64,000 nt of DNA, taken from the NCBI GenBank assembly GCA_018001935.1, contig JAGNHB010000016.1, forward strand, positions 32,994 to 96,993. The letters run 5' to 3'. Shown here one piece after another: positions 52,620 through 61,300 of the stretch. Positions within the stretch are counted from its first letter, which is position 1. Each line of letters begins with the position of its first letter. The position numbers and the translations under genes are program-made. Under the pieces are notes generated by a model. That model did not search any database. It worked only from the letters and a program-made list of their open reading frames with translations, and was not told the origin of the DNA. The stretch is from Acidobacteriota bacterium (lineage in GTDB: Bacteria > Acidobacteriota > JAAYUB01).

Positions 52620-54530
52620 TCATTTCAGGGCGAGGACGGCGAAACCGTTGGCTTCGAAGAGGATGCGGCACTCCCCCAGAAAGAAGGCGAGGGCGAGGTC
52701 GCGGCGGGAGGGGTTGTCGATGTACAGGCCGGGGTCGAGGATGCCGCCGACCCGGGTGAGGAGGTGGGTCACCCCGAGGGCCCGGAAGCGCCGGGTGACG
52801 TCCGCCGGCGTTTTCGACCGGGCGAGCCACTGGTGGAAGGTGTAGTCCTCGGTCACGTAATCCGCCCGGTAAGGGGCATCCAGGTAGAAGTTCTTGTTTC
52901 CGGTGAACAGGACCCAGACCCTGGCCGGCGGGGGAGTCAGCCCGTTGAGGAACTCCTGGCACCGGTACTCGGGCAGCGTGCGGCGCAGGTAGTCGCGGGT
53001 CGTCTGGCGCCCCAGCAGGTAGTCCAGGGAGAAGTACGCCACGGTCTTGCACTCCGAGCGGGGTGAACGCAGCTCGGGGACGATCACCGCCGCGCTGAAG
53101 GTCAGCGAGACGACGGCCAGCACGGACAGGACCGCGCGGTTGACCGCCTTCCGCGCCGCGTAACGGCCGGTCCCGGCCAGGAGCAGCAGGATCAGCGGCA
53201 CGACGGGGAAGAGGAAGCGCATCTGCCGGAGGAAGACCCCCCAGACGAGGGCGTAGAGGAGCGCGGTCAGGGCGAGGAACAGGTTGGCCCGCCCCAGCCG
53301 CCGGCGGAACAGCCAGAGGACGGGGAGAAAGAGTAGGAAGGGCCCCAGGACGCCGTCGAAGATCCGGTCCTCGTTGAGAACGGGCGAGACGGACGCCACG
53401 AGGTAATTGAGGGGGTAGAGGAGGCGTTCGCCCAGGAAGCTCCCGTAGTTGGCCAGGAAGTGGCGCCAGACTTCCTGCTGCTCGGGCGTCCACCACGGCG
53501 AACCGGATCCGAGCGCCCCCGCGAGGAAGGGGAAGACCGGGCTGCCCGTCCAGAGGAGGTTCCGCACGAGGTAGGGCCCGGCAAAGAGGCCGCAGCCGCC
53601 CAGGAAGAACACCCCGTCCGTCCACCGGAGGGGGAGGCGACCCTTTCGGACCCGCCACGCCGCCGCACCCCCGACCGCCAGGACCGCCAGGCAGAAGAGC
53701 CCCGTGTACTTGACCGCCGGCAGGAAAGCCCCCGCCGCCAGGCCCAGGAGCAGGTGGTCCCTCCGGCAGGTCTTGAAGAAGAGGTACAGCCCGGAAGCGG
53801 CCAGTGTCACGTAGAACATCAGGGTGATGTCGATGTAGGGCACCGCGGCGTTCAGCCAGACGGAGGGGAGGAAAACCGCCGCCGCCAGCGGCAAGGCGAG
53901 GGGGGTCCGCGGGCGCGGCGAGAGCGCCCCCGACGACGCCGCGGTCTCCCCCAGGGCGAGGAGGGTCAGCAGCAGGAAGCCCGCGTGGACGACCTGGGTC
54001 GAGAAGGGCGGGAAGAACTTCAGGCACAGGAGGAACAGCATCTCCGTGCCGGTGGGGAAGTAGGCGTAGTTGTTCCCCGCCAGTTCCACCATGCCGCCCT
54101 GGAGCAGGTACTGGCGGGGAACCTCGAGGTGGTAGACCAGGGCGTCCCAGGCCACGGGGGGCAGGGAGAGGAAGGGGAGGAACGAGGCGGCCGCCGCCAG
54201 GGCGACCGCGGCGTAGGGCCCCAGCCCGGCCAGGGGGTTCGGCGCCCGGCCGAAGAGAATCAGGGCCAGGCGTCCCGTCCCCGCGGCCAGCACGGCCGCC
54301 GTCAGGACATGCAGCACGGGGGTCTTCAGCGCCCCGAGCATGGCGGCGAAACAGACGACCGTGGAGAGGAGGGCCAGCCCCAGCCCCGCCGAAAAGGCGA
54401 ACAGGGGGGTGCGGTCACGGGCGGGGGCGGGGGGGAGAAGGGCCCGCAGCAGCCGCTCCGTCGGCCAAGCCACTCCCAGCATGGCCACCGCCCAGACCAC
54501 GAGGCTCAACAGGGACTCGATAACGGGCAC
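52620..54530 (-). CDS. Multi-pass GT-C-like membrane protein
   Basis: 636 residues from a GTG at 54530 (GGAGGG upstream). About 12 hydrophobic helices cover residues 5-480, and a soluble C-terminal domain covers about 485-636. WDALVYHLEVPRQYLLQGG in the first large loop places an acidic residue where GT-C lipid-linked sugar transferases have theirs. NLLWTGSPVFPF and RFLFPVVPLILLLLAG are typical of ArnT/PMT-like or DUF-type membrane glycosyltransferases. Probably transfers sugars from a polyprenyl carrier in the periplasm. The precise family is uncertain. Confidence 0.65.
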   Translation of the reverse strand: MPVIESLLSLVVWAVAMLGVAWPTERLLRALLPPAPARDRTPLFAFSAGLGLALLSTVVCFAAMLGALKTPVLHVLTAAVLAAGTGRLALILFGRAPNPLAGLGPYAAVALAAAASFLPFLSLPPVAWDALVYHLEVPRQYLLQGGMVELAGNNYAYFPTGTEMLFLLCLKFFPPFSTQVVHAGFLLLTLLALGETAASSGALSPRPRTPLALPLAAAVFLPSVWLNAAVPYIDITLMFYVTLAASGLYLFFKTCRRDHLLLGLAAGAFLPAVKYTGLFCLAVLAVGGAAAWRVRKGRLPLRWTDGVFFLGGCGLFAGPYLVRNLLWTGSPVFPFLAGALGSGSPWWTPEQQEVWRHFLANYGSFLGERLLYPLNYLVASVSPVLNEDRIFDGVLGPFLLFLPVLWLFRRRLGRANLFLALTALLYALVWGVFLRQMRFLFPVVPLILLLLAGTGRYAARKAVNRAVLSVLAVVSLTFSAAVIVPELRSPRSECKTVAYFSLDYLLGRQTTRDYLRRTLPEYRCQEFLNGLTPPPARVWVLFTGNKNFYLDAPYRADYVTEDYTFHQWLARSKTPADVTRRFRALGVTHLLTRVGGILDPGLYIDNPSRRDLALAFFLGECRILFEANGFAVLALK

Positions 54531-54690
54531 TCACCCTCCCTCCGCATGGATTCCCGGGGAGTGTATCACGGAACGGCCGGGGCTGTGTCGCTCCACCCGG
54601 AGGGAAATGCACCGGCCCTTGCAGCGGCCGGTGCGAAAAGGGAAGCGGACCCGGTCCCGCGGGGCGAGACCCGTGGCGATCCGGTTCGCC

Positions 54691-55407
54691 TCAGTCCAGG
54701 GGGATCACGGACGGGCGCTTGCCGTGCCCCAGGTCCTCCCAGGCCGACGAGAGCTCGTCCCGGCGGATGGTCGCCCACTCCTTCAGGATCTTGACGGCGC
54801 GCTCGGGCATCCTCCCCTGGTTGACCGTGAGCGTCTCCACGTCCAGAACCACCGCGGAACGGTCGTACTCCGCCTCGATGCTGGGCGCCGCCGACGGGTC
54901 GAAACACATCCGGACCGTGATGCCATAGAAGCGGGAGATCACCACCGGCTCCCGGATGCAGTTGAGGTACCGGGTCTCCGACGCCTTGTCCCCCCCCGCC
55001 CGGGCCGCCGACCGCTCCCGGGAGAGGCGCGCGTTGGACAGGGCGAGCTCGAACTGGAGCCGGGAGGCCGGCCCCAACCCCCGCCCCCGGGAGAGCAACC
55101 CGCTCTTCTCGAGCTTCTCCAGGCTTTCCAGCGCCTTCTCCGGCTGTTTCAACGAGGCGTAGGCCAGCCCCAGGTAGTAGTGGGGGAGGTAATCCGTGTA
55201 GAACATCCCCTCCTCCCGGAGGCAGTCGATGCAGTCCTCCCCCTTCTCCTGGAGGGCCGACTCCAGGTAGCGGGCCGCCGCCTTGTAGTCCCCCGAACGG
55301 AACTTGTCCATCCCCTTGAAGTAGTTGTACTTCCAATCCGAAGCCCACAGGCCTGACCCCGTGAGGGCGAACAGGGCCGCCACGGTCACCCAACGTGAAG
55401 CACGCAT
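54691..55407 (-). CDS. Secreted TPR protein fused to a DUF4160-like domain
   Basis: 238 residues from the ATG at 55407 (AGGAGG upstream). Signal peptide residues 1-22. TPR-like helices about 25-130 (YNYFKGMDKFRSGDYKAAAR, YYLGLAYASLKQPEKALESL). From residue 154 to the end the protein follows DUF4160: VISRFYGITVRMCFDPSAAP, then DVETLTVNQGRMPERAVKIL, then EWATIRRDEL, ending in VIPLD. The usual H-F-H of DUF4160 is replaced by S-I-E (176-178). DUF4160 proteins are normally small, cytosolic and associated with toxin-antitoxin-like pairs, so an exported fusion is unexpected. The domain call is from pattern memory. Confidence 0.7.
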   Translation of the reverse strand: MRASRWVTVAALFALTGSGLWASDWKYNYFKGMDKFRSGDYKAAARYLESALQEKGEDCIDCLREEGMFYTDYLPHYYLGLAYASLKQPEKALESLEKLEKSGLLSRGRGLGPASRLQFELALSNARLSRERSAARAGGDKASETRYLNCIREPVVISRFYGITVRMCFDPSAAPSIEAEYDRSAVVLDVETLTVNQGRMPERAVKILKEWATIRRDELSSAWEDLGHGKRPSVIPLD

Positions 55408-55477
55408 GATTCCTCCTTGATGAAACTGCAACAAGCGGGAGCGCCGGCATCCCGCCGGCATTCGATCGTGAACTCGA

Positions 55478-55510
55478 AAGGGGTGCCGGCACCGGGTGCC
55501 GGCACCCCTT
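55478..55510. repeat. Perfect 33-nt palindrome
   Basis: A 16-nt arm (55478-55493), one central base and its exact reverse complement (55495-55510), core GGTGCCGGCACC repeated on each side. It lies between the exported superoxide dismutase gene and the TPR-DUF4160 gene, both on the minus strand. It could act as a terminator or processing hairpin, but no T-run follows. Confidence 0.85.
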
Positions 55511-55557
55511 CCACGATACCATCCTCACCGGAGCGGCGTGTCGGGACGCCCCCGCGC

Positions 55558-56238
55558 CTAGGGACGCCCGCCGCCGTACCGACGCTCCACTTCCTCCCAC
55601 TTCACCGCCGCCAGGGCGGCTTCCAGGTACTTCGCCCGGTCCAGGCCGTAGTCGGTCAGGAAGGCGTGCTCGAAAACGTCGAGGATCAGCAGGATGCGGC
55701 AGCCGGCGGGCACCCCGCCGTCGTGCTCGTTGATCCAGGCGTTCATCAAGCGGCCGGAGACGGGGTCCAGGACCAGGGCGCACCACCCGATGCCCCGCAT
55801 CAGGCAGGCGGCGCGGAAGTCCTTCAGCCACTCGTCGAACGAACCGAAATCCGTCTCCAGGCGCTTCCGGAGCGGGGAACCCTCCGCGAGGGGCGCCTTG
55901 CCGCCGAGGTTTTCGAAAAAGAGCTCGTGGAGGCGCATGCCGTTGAATTCCCAGCCGAAGCGCCGTTTCGACTCGGCGAAGGCCGGGGTCCGTTCCTTCC
56001 CGTCCTTTCGCAGGCGGTCGAGTTCCTCGACCAGGGCCCCCGCGTTCTTCACGTACCCCTGGTAGAGCTTGAAGTGGTTCTCGAGGAGGGCCGGGCTGAA
56101 CCCGGGCGTGCCGACGAGGGCGGAGAAATCGCGGGCAGCGAACGGGGCCGGCGCCGCGCCCGCCCCCTGAGCGGCAACGCTTCCCGCCACGCCGGCGAAG
56201 GCCAGGGCGAACAGGATCAGAATCCGTCGTGATGGCAT
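55558..56238 (-). CDS. Exported Fe/Mn-type superoxide dismutase homologue
   Basis: 226 residues. Signal peptide residues 1-23. The superoxide dismutase fold follows with all four metal ligands in place: H55 (ENHFKLYQGYV), His in FNGMRLHELFF, and Asp and His in LLILDVFEHAFLTDYG. The usual W-E-H is F-E-H and the surrounding core is diverged (IGWCALVLD for the usual GSGWAWLVLD), so it forms a separate clade from the canonical enzyme. Seven bases after the sodB-like stop, hence the same operon. Probably detoxifies superoxide in the periplasm. Confidence 0.85.
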   Translation of the reverse strand: MPSRRILILFALAFAGVAGSVAAQGAGAAPAPFAARDFSALVGTPGFSPALLENHFKLYQGYVKNAGALVEELDRLRKDGKERTPAFAESKRRFGWEFNGMRLHELFFENLGGKAPLAEGSPLRKRLETDFGSFDEWLKDFRAACLMRGIGWCALVLDPVSGRLMNAWINEHDGGVPAGCRILLILDVFEHAFLTDYGLDRAKYLEAALAAVKWEEVERRYGGGRP

Positions 56239-56245
56239 GGTCCCC

Positions 56246-56839
56246 TCACTGAAGCAGGCGGTTGACGTGATCCCAGTTCACGAGCTTGTCCACGAAGGCG
56301 GCGAGGTAGTCCGGGCGCCGGTTCTGGAAATCCAGGTAGTAGGCGTGCTCCCAGACGTCCACCGTCAGCAGGGCCTTCCAGCCGTGAGCGGGCGGCGTGT
56401 CGGCGTTGCCGGTCTTCACGATCCGCAGGTCGTTCCCGTCCAGGACCAGCCAGGCCCAGCCGCTCCCGAACTGGGTGGCCCCCGCGTTCTTGAACTCCTC
56501 CGCGAACTTCTCGTACGACCCGAAGGCGGCCGCGATCTTGTCGGCGATCGGCCCGGTGGGCGCCCCGCCGCCGCCCGGCTTCATGGAGTGCCAGTAGAAG
56601 GTGTGGTTCCAGACCTGGGCGGCGTTGTTGAACAGGCCGGCCTTCGCGGGGTCCTTGGCGGCCTCGAGGACGACGGTCTCGAGGTCGGCGTTTTCCAGGG
56701 GCGTCCCGGCGACCAGCTTGACGGCGTTCACCACGTAGGCGTTGTGGTGCTTGCCGTGGTGGAATTCGAGGGTCCGGGCGCTGATGACAGGCTCGAGGGC
56801 GTCCTTGGCGTAAGGCAGTTCCGGCAGTACGATCGGCAT
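56246..56839 (-). CDS. sodB: Cytosolic iron-type superoxide dismutase
   Basis: 197 residues, no signal peptide. LEFHHGKHHNAYV (first His ligand), NAAQVWNHTFYWHSMKPGGGG (second His, with the Gln of Fe-type enzymes in AAQ), SGWAWLVLDG and VDVWEHAYYLDF (Asp and His ligands). Converts superoxide to oxygen and peroxide. A strong promoter lies 36 bp upstream and GGAGGAGA precedes the ATG. It leads a two-gene operon with the exported paralogue. Confidence 0.93.
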   Translation of the reverse strand: MPIVLPELPYAKDALEPVISARTLEFHHGKHHNAYVVNAVKLVAGTPLENADLETVVLEAAKDPAKAGLFNNAAQVWNHTFYWHSMKPGGGGAPTGPIADKIAAAFGSYEKFAEEFKNAGATQFGSGWAWLVLDGNDLRIVKTGNADTPPAHGWKALLTVDVWEHAYYLDFQNRRPDYLAAFVDKLVNWDHVNRLLQ

Positions 56840-56874
56840 GGTCTCTCCTCCCGTGTGGTTTTGTCTCGGGGGCT

Positions 56875-56903
56875 ATTGTAGCGTCTTCCCCCGCGCAGTT
56901 CAA
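56875..56903 (-). promoter_or_regulatory. Promoter of the sod operon
   Basis: Minus strand TTGAAC (56903-56898), 17-nt spacer, TACAAT (56880-56875), 36 bp upstream of the sodB ATG. Confidence 0.55.
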
Positions 56904-56991
56904 TCCATAGATTACCGCGGCGCCGCGGCGATTCAAAACGCCCGGGCGGCGCCGCCGGAAAAATGATCGTCCGTTCCCCGAAAGAGTGTGG

Positions 56992-56997
56992 TATATT
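56992..56997 (+). promoter_or_regulatory. Extended -10 element for the phosphodiesterase/cyclase operon
   Basis: TATATT preceded by TGG (extended -10, TGn). No recognisable -35. It lies 42 bp before the ATG at 57039. Confidence 0.35.
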
Positions 56998-57038
56998 TTC
57001 CAGAGGCGACCCGCCGGTTTCCGAGGAGAAGGCACCCG

Positions 57039-57803
57039 ATGGAAGTTCAGGTCTTGGGCACCTACCCGGGCGAAAATTCGGAACGGTTCATCCTCAGCAC
57101 CTACGTGGTCAACGGCGAGATCGCCGTGGACGCGGGCGCCATCGCGCTGGGGCTCCACCCGGACGAGCAGTGCCGCATCCACTCGGTCATCGTCACCCAC
57201 ACCCACATCGACCACATCGCCACCCTCCCGCTGTTCACCATCGAGAACATGGGGATCCGGAAACAGCCCCCCCGGATCTACGCCACGGCCCACAACGTGG
57301 CCATGCTCAAGAAACACATGTTCAACAACGTGTTCTGGCCGGACCTCCCCAGCATCTCCAGCGATTTCTTCCAGACGGTGGACGTGGAACCGCTGGAGAC
57401 GGTCACCATCGGCCGCTACGCGTTCCGCCTGTTCCCCGTCAACCACCCCGTCCCCACCTACGGCGTCATCCTGCGCGACCTCGAGAAGCGGCAGGAAGTC
57501 CTCTTCTCCTCCGACACGTCCATCTGTGACGCGATCTGGATGGAAGCCAACCGGCTGAAGAACCTCAAGGGGATTTTCATCGAAGTCTCCTTCCCGGACA
57601 GCCAGCGCGAACTGGCCCTGTCCACCGGCCACATGACCCCGGGCCTCCTGGCGGGCGAACTGAAAAAGCTGACGCGGAAGGTCCCCCTTTACATCACCCA
57701 CTACAAAACGCAGTTCTGCGAGCAGATCCGGGCGGAACTGTCGGCCGCCGACGGCCTCGATTTCCGCATCTGCCGGGTCGGCGAGAGGTTGAGCCTTGAC
57801 TGA
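57039..57803 (+). CDS. Class II 3',5'-cyclic-nucleotide phosphodiesterase (metallo-beta-lactamase fold)
   Basis: 254 residues from the ATG at 57039 (GAGGAGAAGG upstream). Metal motif THTHIDH (H54, H56, D58, H59), later ligands in FSSDTS, STGHMTP and ITHYK. FILSTYVVNGEIAVDAGA at the start is typical of class II cAMP phosphodiesterases. Hydrolyses cAMP or cGMP to the 5'-monophosphate. The following cyclase starts inside its last codons, so synthesis and degradation are translationally coupled. Confidence 0.85.
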   Translation: MEVQVLGTYPGENSERFILSTYVVNGEIAVDAGAIALGLHPDEQCRIHSVIVTHTHIDHIATLPLFTIENMGIRKQPPRIYATAHNVAMLKKHMFNNVFWPDLPSISSDFFQTVDVEPLETVTIGRYAFRLFPVNHPVPTYGVILRDLEKRQEVLFSSDTSICDAIWMEANRLKNLKGIFIEVSFPDSQRELALSTGHMTPGLLAGELKKLTRKVPLYITHYKTQFCEQIRAELSAADGLDFRICRVGERLSLD

Positions 57804-59391
57804 GCGCCCTTTTCTCGAGTACAACGTCGCCGATCAGAAGCGGTCCTTCCTCCTGACGAAGCCCGCCTGCGTCATCGGCCGCGCCCCCGACTGCGACCTG
57901 GTCCTCCCCTTCCCCATGATCTCGCGCCAGCACGCCCGGGTTTTCCTGGACGGCGCCAACTACTTCATCCAGGACATGAAGAGCGCCAACGGGACCTTTG
58001 TCGGCACCGAGTCGGCCCAGGAGCGTCACCCGCTCAAGGACGGCGACAAGATCCAGCTCGGCGAGTTCGCCCTCCTCTTCCGAAGCCCGGCGGTCCGCCA
58101 GGTGGTCCTCTCCGACGAGTACGACATGGACGCGGGGATGACCATCTCCATCCCCATCTCCCGGCTCAGTTCCACCGGGATGCTGACCCCGGCCGGCCCC
58201 CAGGCCCGAGACCCCCACGAGATGGTCCAGCTGGTCTTCAACGCCGCCAAGAACCTGGTGGGGTCCGTCTCCCTCGACGACGTCCTCGACAAGGCCATGA
58301 ACCTGGTGTTCGAGTACCTCAAGCCGGACCGCGGCCTGCTGATGCTCTACGACGAGCAGGAAAACCAGCTCGTCCCCCGGGTGGTCAAGCACGGGCGGCA
58401 CGGGTCGGGCGGCAACATGAACTTCTCCCGGACCATCGTGAACAAGGTGTTCAGCGACGGCGTCTCCATCCTGACGGCCAACGCCATGCGGGACCAGCGC
58501 TTCACCACCAACGAGAGCATCATGATCCAGCAGATCCGCTCGTGCATGAGCGTCCCCCTCTGGGACGAGCGGAAGACCATCGGGATCATCTACGTCGACT
58601 CGCTGATCCACGAGAACCTCTTCCAGCAGCGGGACCTGGACCTCATGTCCACCATCGCCGTCATCTCGGCCATCGCCATCGAGCAGTACCGGCTCAACGA
58701 CACCCTCTCCCGGGAGAAGGCGATCCGGGGGCGCCTGGAGCGCTACCACTCCCCCTCCGTCATCAACCGGATCCGCGCCGGGGGCGAAGACCACTTGAAG
58801 ACCGAGGAGCGGGAGATCTCGGTGCTCTTCGCGGACCTGGTGAAGTTCACCACCTTCTCGGAGCGCATGGACCCCTCCGAGGTCGCCCGGGTCCTCAACA
58901 CCCACTTCTCCGCCATGACGGACGTCATCTTCCGCCACGAGGGGACCCTCGACAAGTACATCGGGGACGCCGTCATGGCCATCTTCGGCGCCCCCCTGGC
59001 CCAGGAGGACCACGCCCGGCGGGCCGTGATGGCCGCGGTGGAGATGTTCCAGGCCATCCAGGAGATCAACCGGTCGGGCATGCTGTCCGTCCCCCTCCAG
59101 ATGCGCATCGGCATCAACAGCGGCAAGGTGGTGGCCGGCGACATCGGTTCCGAGCGCCGCATGGACTACACCGTCCTCGGCAGCACGGTCAACATCGCCT
59201 CGCGCATCGAGTCGTCCGTGGCCAAGGCCGGCGAGATCGTCATCGGCGAGCTGACCTGCCGGCTCATGGAAAACGTCTATCCCGTGGCCAGCCTGGGGCC
59301 GGTCTCGCTCCGGGGGCTCAGCACCCCCATGCACCTCTACCGCGTGGAGATCCCCCCCCGGGAAAACCTCCAGGACTCCATCCCGGGGTAA
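57796..59391 (+). CDS. FHA-GAF-adenylate cyclase (class III)
   Basis: 531 residues from a TTG at 57796 overlapping the phosphodiesterase end by eight bases, with GAGAGG upstream. FHA domain about 20-95 (IGRAPDCDLVLPFPMISRQH, KSANGTFVG). GAF domain about 145-300. Then a short linker (RYHSPSVINRIRAGG) and the class III catalytic domain about 335-515: SVLFADLVKFT and IGDAVMA supply the metal aspartates. Lys in LDKYIGD and Asp in MDYTVLG are the ATP-specifying pair, and NIASRIE the transition-state Asn/Arg. cAMP production gated by phosphothreonine binding and a small ligand is expected. Confidence 0.92.
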   Translation: MTERPFLEYNVADQKRSFLLTKPACVIGRAPDCDLVLPFPMISRQHARVFLDGANYFIQDMKSANGTFVGTESAQERHPLKDGDKIQLGEFALLFRSPAVRQVVLSDEYDMDAGMTISIPISRLSSTGMLTPAGPQARDPHEMVQLVFNAAKNLVGSVSLDDVLDKAMNLVFEYLKPDRGLLMLYDEQENQLVPRVVKHGRHGSGGNMNFSRTIVNKVFSDGVSILTANAMRDQRFTTNESIMIQQIRSCMSVPLWDERKTIGIIYVDSLIHENLFQQRDLDLMSTIAVISAIAIEQYRLNDTLSREKAIRGRLERYHSPSVINRIRAGGEDHLKTEEREISVLFADLVKFTTFSERMDPSEVARVLNTHFSAMTDVIFRHEGTLDKYIGDAVMAIFGAPLAQEDHARRAVMAAVEMFQAIQEINRSGMLSVPLQMRIGINSGKVVAGDIGSERRMDYTVLGSTVNIASRIESSVAKAGEIVIGELTCRLMENVYPVASLGPVSLRGLSTPMHLYRVEIPPRENLQDSIPG

Positions 59392-59473
59392 CGCGCCCAT
59401 TTCCCCCGACGACCGAAACGGCACGGCCGGTCGAGCCCGCCCCGACCCGCGGCAACCGTCCGCATTGATGCGG

Positions 59474-59614
59474 CCGCAAAAAGTCGCGAAAGGGGGATTT
59501 CCCGCGAATAACACGAATATACGCGAATTTATAACACGAATCATATCTATTGATTGTTGATTTCTGATTCGCGTTCATTCGCGTGATTCGCGGGTAACAT
59601 GCGACTTTTTGCGG
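59474..59614. repeat. Long imperfect palindrome in the cyclase 3' spacer
   Basis: Within the gap 59392-59697 (no gene). Outer arms are perfect over 14 bp (59474-59487 with 59601-59614, CCGCAAAAAGTCGC). Inner 28-nt arms (59501-59528 and 59567-59594) match with four mismatches and are built on CACGAATATACGCGAAT words. About 140 bp in all, far AT-richer than the surroundings. It may serve as a bidirectional terminator between convergent genes or be a small mobile palindrome. Confidence 0.8.
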
Positions 59615-59697
59615 GGGTGTCAGTATTGCTCATCTTCTGCGAATTCTGCGGTTCCGGATAGCAACCGCAGGATCAGCAGCAGCGACGAAGGGCCTGG

Positions 59698-61137
59698 CTA
59701 GGCATCGCCCGTCTTGCCGTCGCGGGGTTTCACGGCGAAGACGATGAGGGAGAGCCCCGGGGGTCCCGGGACCTTGTCGATCAACCGCCAGAGGGGGATG
59801 AGGATGTCGTAGACCTTGAGCTGGAAGCGCCCGAACCCCGTCCGGCGGAAGATCTTCCCGTTCACGAACCAGGCCGGGACACCGATCTTGTTGAACCTTT
59901 TCACGTTGACGACCTCGAAACCCGCCCGGGCGCAGACGCCCAGCAGGGTCTTGCGCGTGTAGCGGCGCCGGTGCTCGAGGACCCGGTCGAGGGAGCCGTA
60001 GAGCCAGCGCCCCCAGGGGACCAGGAGGATCAGCTTCCCGCCGGGGGGAAGGACCTCGTGGAAGTGCCGGAGCGCCCGGAGGTCGTCGTCGACGTGTTCC
60101 AGCACGTTCAGGCAGATCACGGTGTCCACCTGGCCCCGGAGGGGCTCGAAGTCCTCCGGGGCGGCGATGTCGAGCTTCCGCACCGTGACGTTCCGGCGGG
60201 TACCGAAGCGGTTTTCCAGGATCTCCAGGTAGGCGGGGTCGATGTCGGTGGCCACCAGGGAACGGCGCCCCGTGAAGAAGGTCGTCAGGTTGCCGATCCC
60301 CGACCCGGTCTCGAGGACCCGTTCCCCCACGTGGGCGTGGATCTGCCGGTACATCCAGGCGTTGAGCCGCCGGGTCTGCTCGAGTTGCTTGAGGATGGCC
60401 TCCCCGTGACTCCCCTTGTAGGCGTCGTCCACGCACCAGAAGGCCAGGGTGGTGAAGAGGGCCTTGACGCCGTCCCAGGCCCGGACTTTCTTCCCCTCGT
60501 AATAGGTCCGCCCCCGGTAGGAGATGGGGACCTCGTAAATGGCGCACCCCCGCTTGGCGAACTTCGAGGTCAGCTCCACCTCGACGCCGAACCGCCGGCA
60601 GCGGATCGGGATCGACTTCAGGATCGACATCTTGGCGGCCTTGTAGCCGGTCTCCACGTCCGTCAGGTTCAGGTCCGTGAACAGGTTGCAGAAGAAGGTC
60701 AGGAAGCGGTTCCCCAGGGAGTGGCGAAAGTAGAGCACCCGCCGGTAGCGGGCCGCGAGGAAGCGTGAGCCGTACACGACGTCGGCGTCGCCCCGGAGAA
60801 TCGGCTTGAGGATCCGGCGGTACTCGGCCGGGTTGTACTCCAGGTCGGCGTCCTGCACGATGCCGATGTCGCCCTGCGCCGCCTCGATGGCGGCACTGAG
60901 GGCCGCCCCCTTCCCCCGGTTCCGGGGGAGACGGAGAACCTTGCACCGGGGCGCAAAGGCGGCCTCGATGCCGGGGAGGAGACGCTGCGTGCCGTCGGTG
61001 GACCCGTCGTCCACGAGGATCAGCTCGCGGTCCATGCCCTCGGGCAACCGGGCCGCGAAGACCTGGTCCACGACGGTCTCGAGGGTGCTTATCTCGTTGA
61101 AGACCGGCATCAGGATGGACAGCTTCCGGTATTTCAT
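59698..61137 (-). CDS. Family 2 glycosyltransferase fused to a SAM-dependent methyltransferase
   Basis: 479 residues from the ATG at 61137; no clear ribosome-binding site. The N-terminal GT-A domain (about 1-240) is of the dolichyl-phosphate-mannose/glucose synthase type: SILMPVFNEISTLETVVDQV, LILVDDGSTDGTQ, DIGIVQDADLEYNPAEY, GSRFL, and the typical IPIRCRRFGVEVELTSK. The C-terminal methyltransferase (about 245-450) has motif I VLETGSGIGNLTTFF, VATDIDP and ICLNVLEHVDDD. Bifunctional proteins of this architecture are known. It probably makes a polyprenyl-phosphate sugar. The role of the methyl transfer is unclear. Confidence 0.88.
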   Translation of the reverse strand: MKYRKLSILMPVFNEISTLETVVDQVFAARLPEGMDRELILVDDGSTDGTQRLLPGIEAAFAPRCKVLRLPRNRGKGAALSAAIEAAQGDIGIVQDADLEYNPAEYRRILKPILRGDADVVYGSRFLAARYRRVLYFRHSLGNRFLTFFCNLFTDLNLTDVETGYKAAKMSILKSIPIRCRRFGVEVELTSKFAKRGCAIYEVPISYRGRTYYEGKKVRAWDGVKALFTTLAFWCVDDAYKGSHGEAILKQLEQTRRLNAWMYRQIHAHVGERVLETGSGIGNLTTFFTGRRSLVATDIDPAYLEILENRFGTRRNVTVRKLDIAAPEDFEPLRGQVDTVICLNVLEHVDDDLRALRHFHEVLPPGGKLILLVPWGRWLYGSLDRVLEHRRRYTRKTLLGVCARAGFEVVNVKRFNKIGVPAWFVNGKIFRRTGFGRFQLKVYDILIPLWRLIDKVPGPPGLSLIVFAVKPRDGKTGDA

Positions 61138-61226
61138 GGGGCCGATTGTCCCGGTTTGGGGGAAGCTTGTCAAGGAGGGAATGGTGGATTTGCCCCCCCG
61201 GGAATGATATGTTGGGCTGAGGGAGA

Positions 61227-61282
61227 AGGCTGTAGGCTATAGGCTATAGGCTATAGGCTATAGGCTGTAGGCTGTAGGCTGT
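61227..61282. repeat. Heptanucleotide tandem array (8 units)
   Basis: Eight exact 7-bp units AGGCTGT/AGGCTAT in the gap 61138-61660, upstream of both flanking genes. The AGGCTGTAGGCT word also follows the stops at 14140, 36010 and 63883. Confidence 0.9.
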
Positions 61283-61300
61283 AGGTCCGGAGGAATTCTC

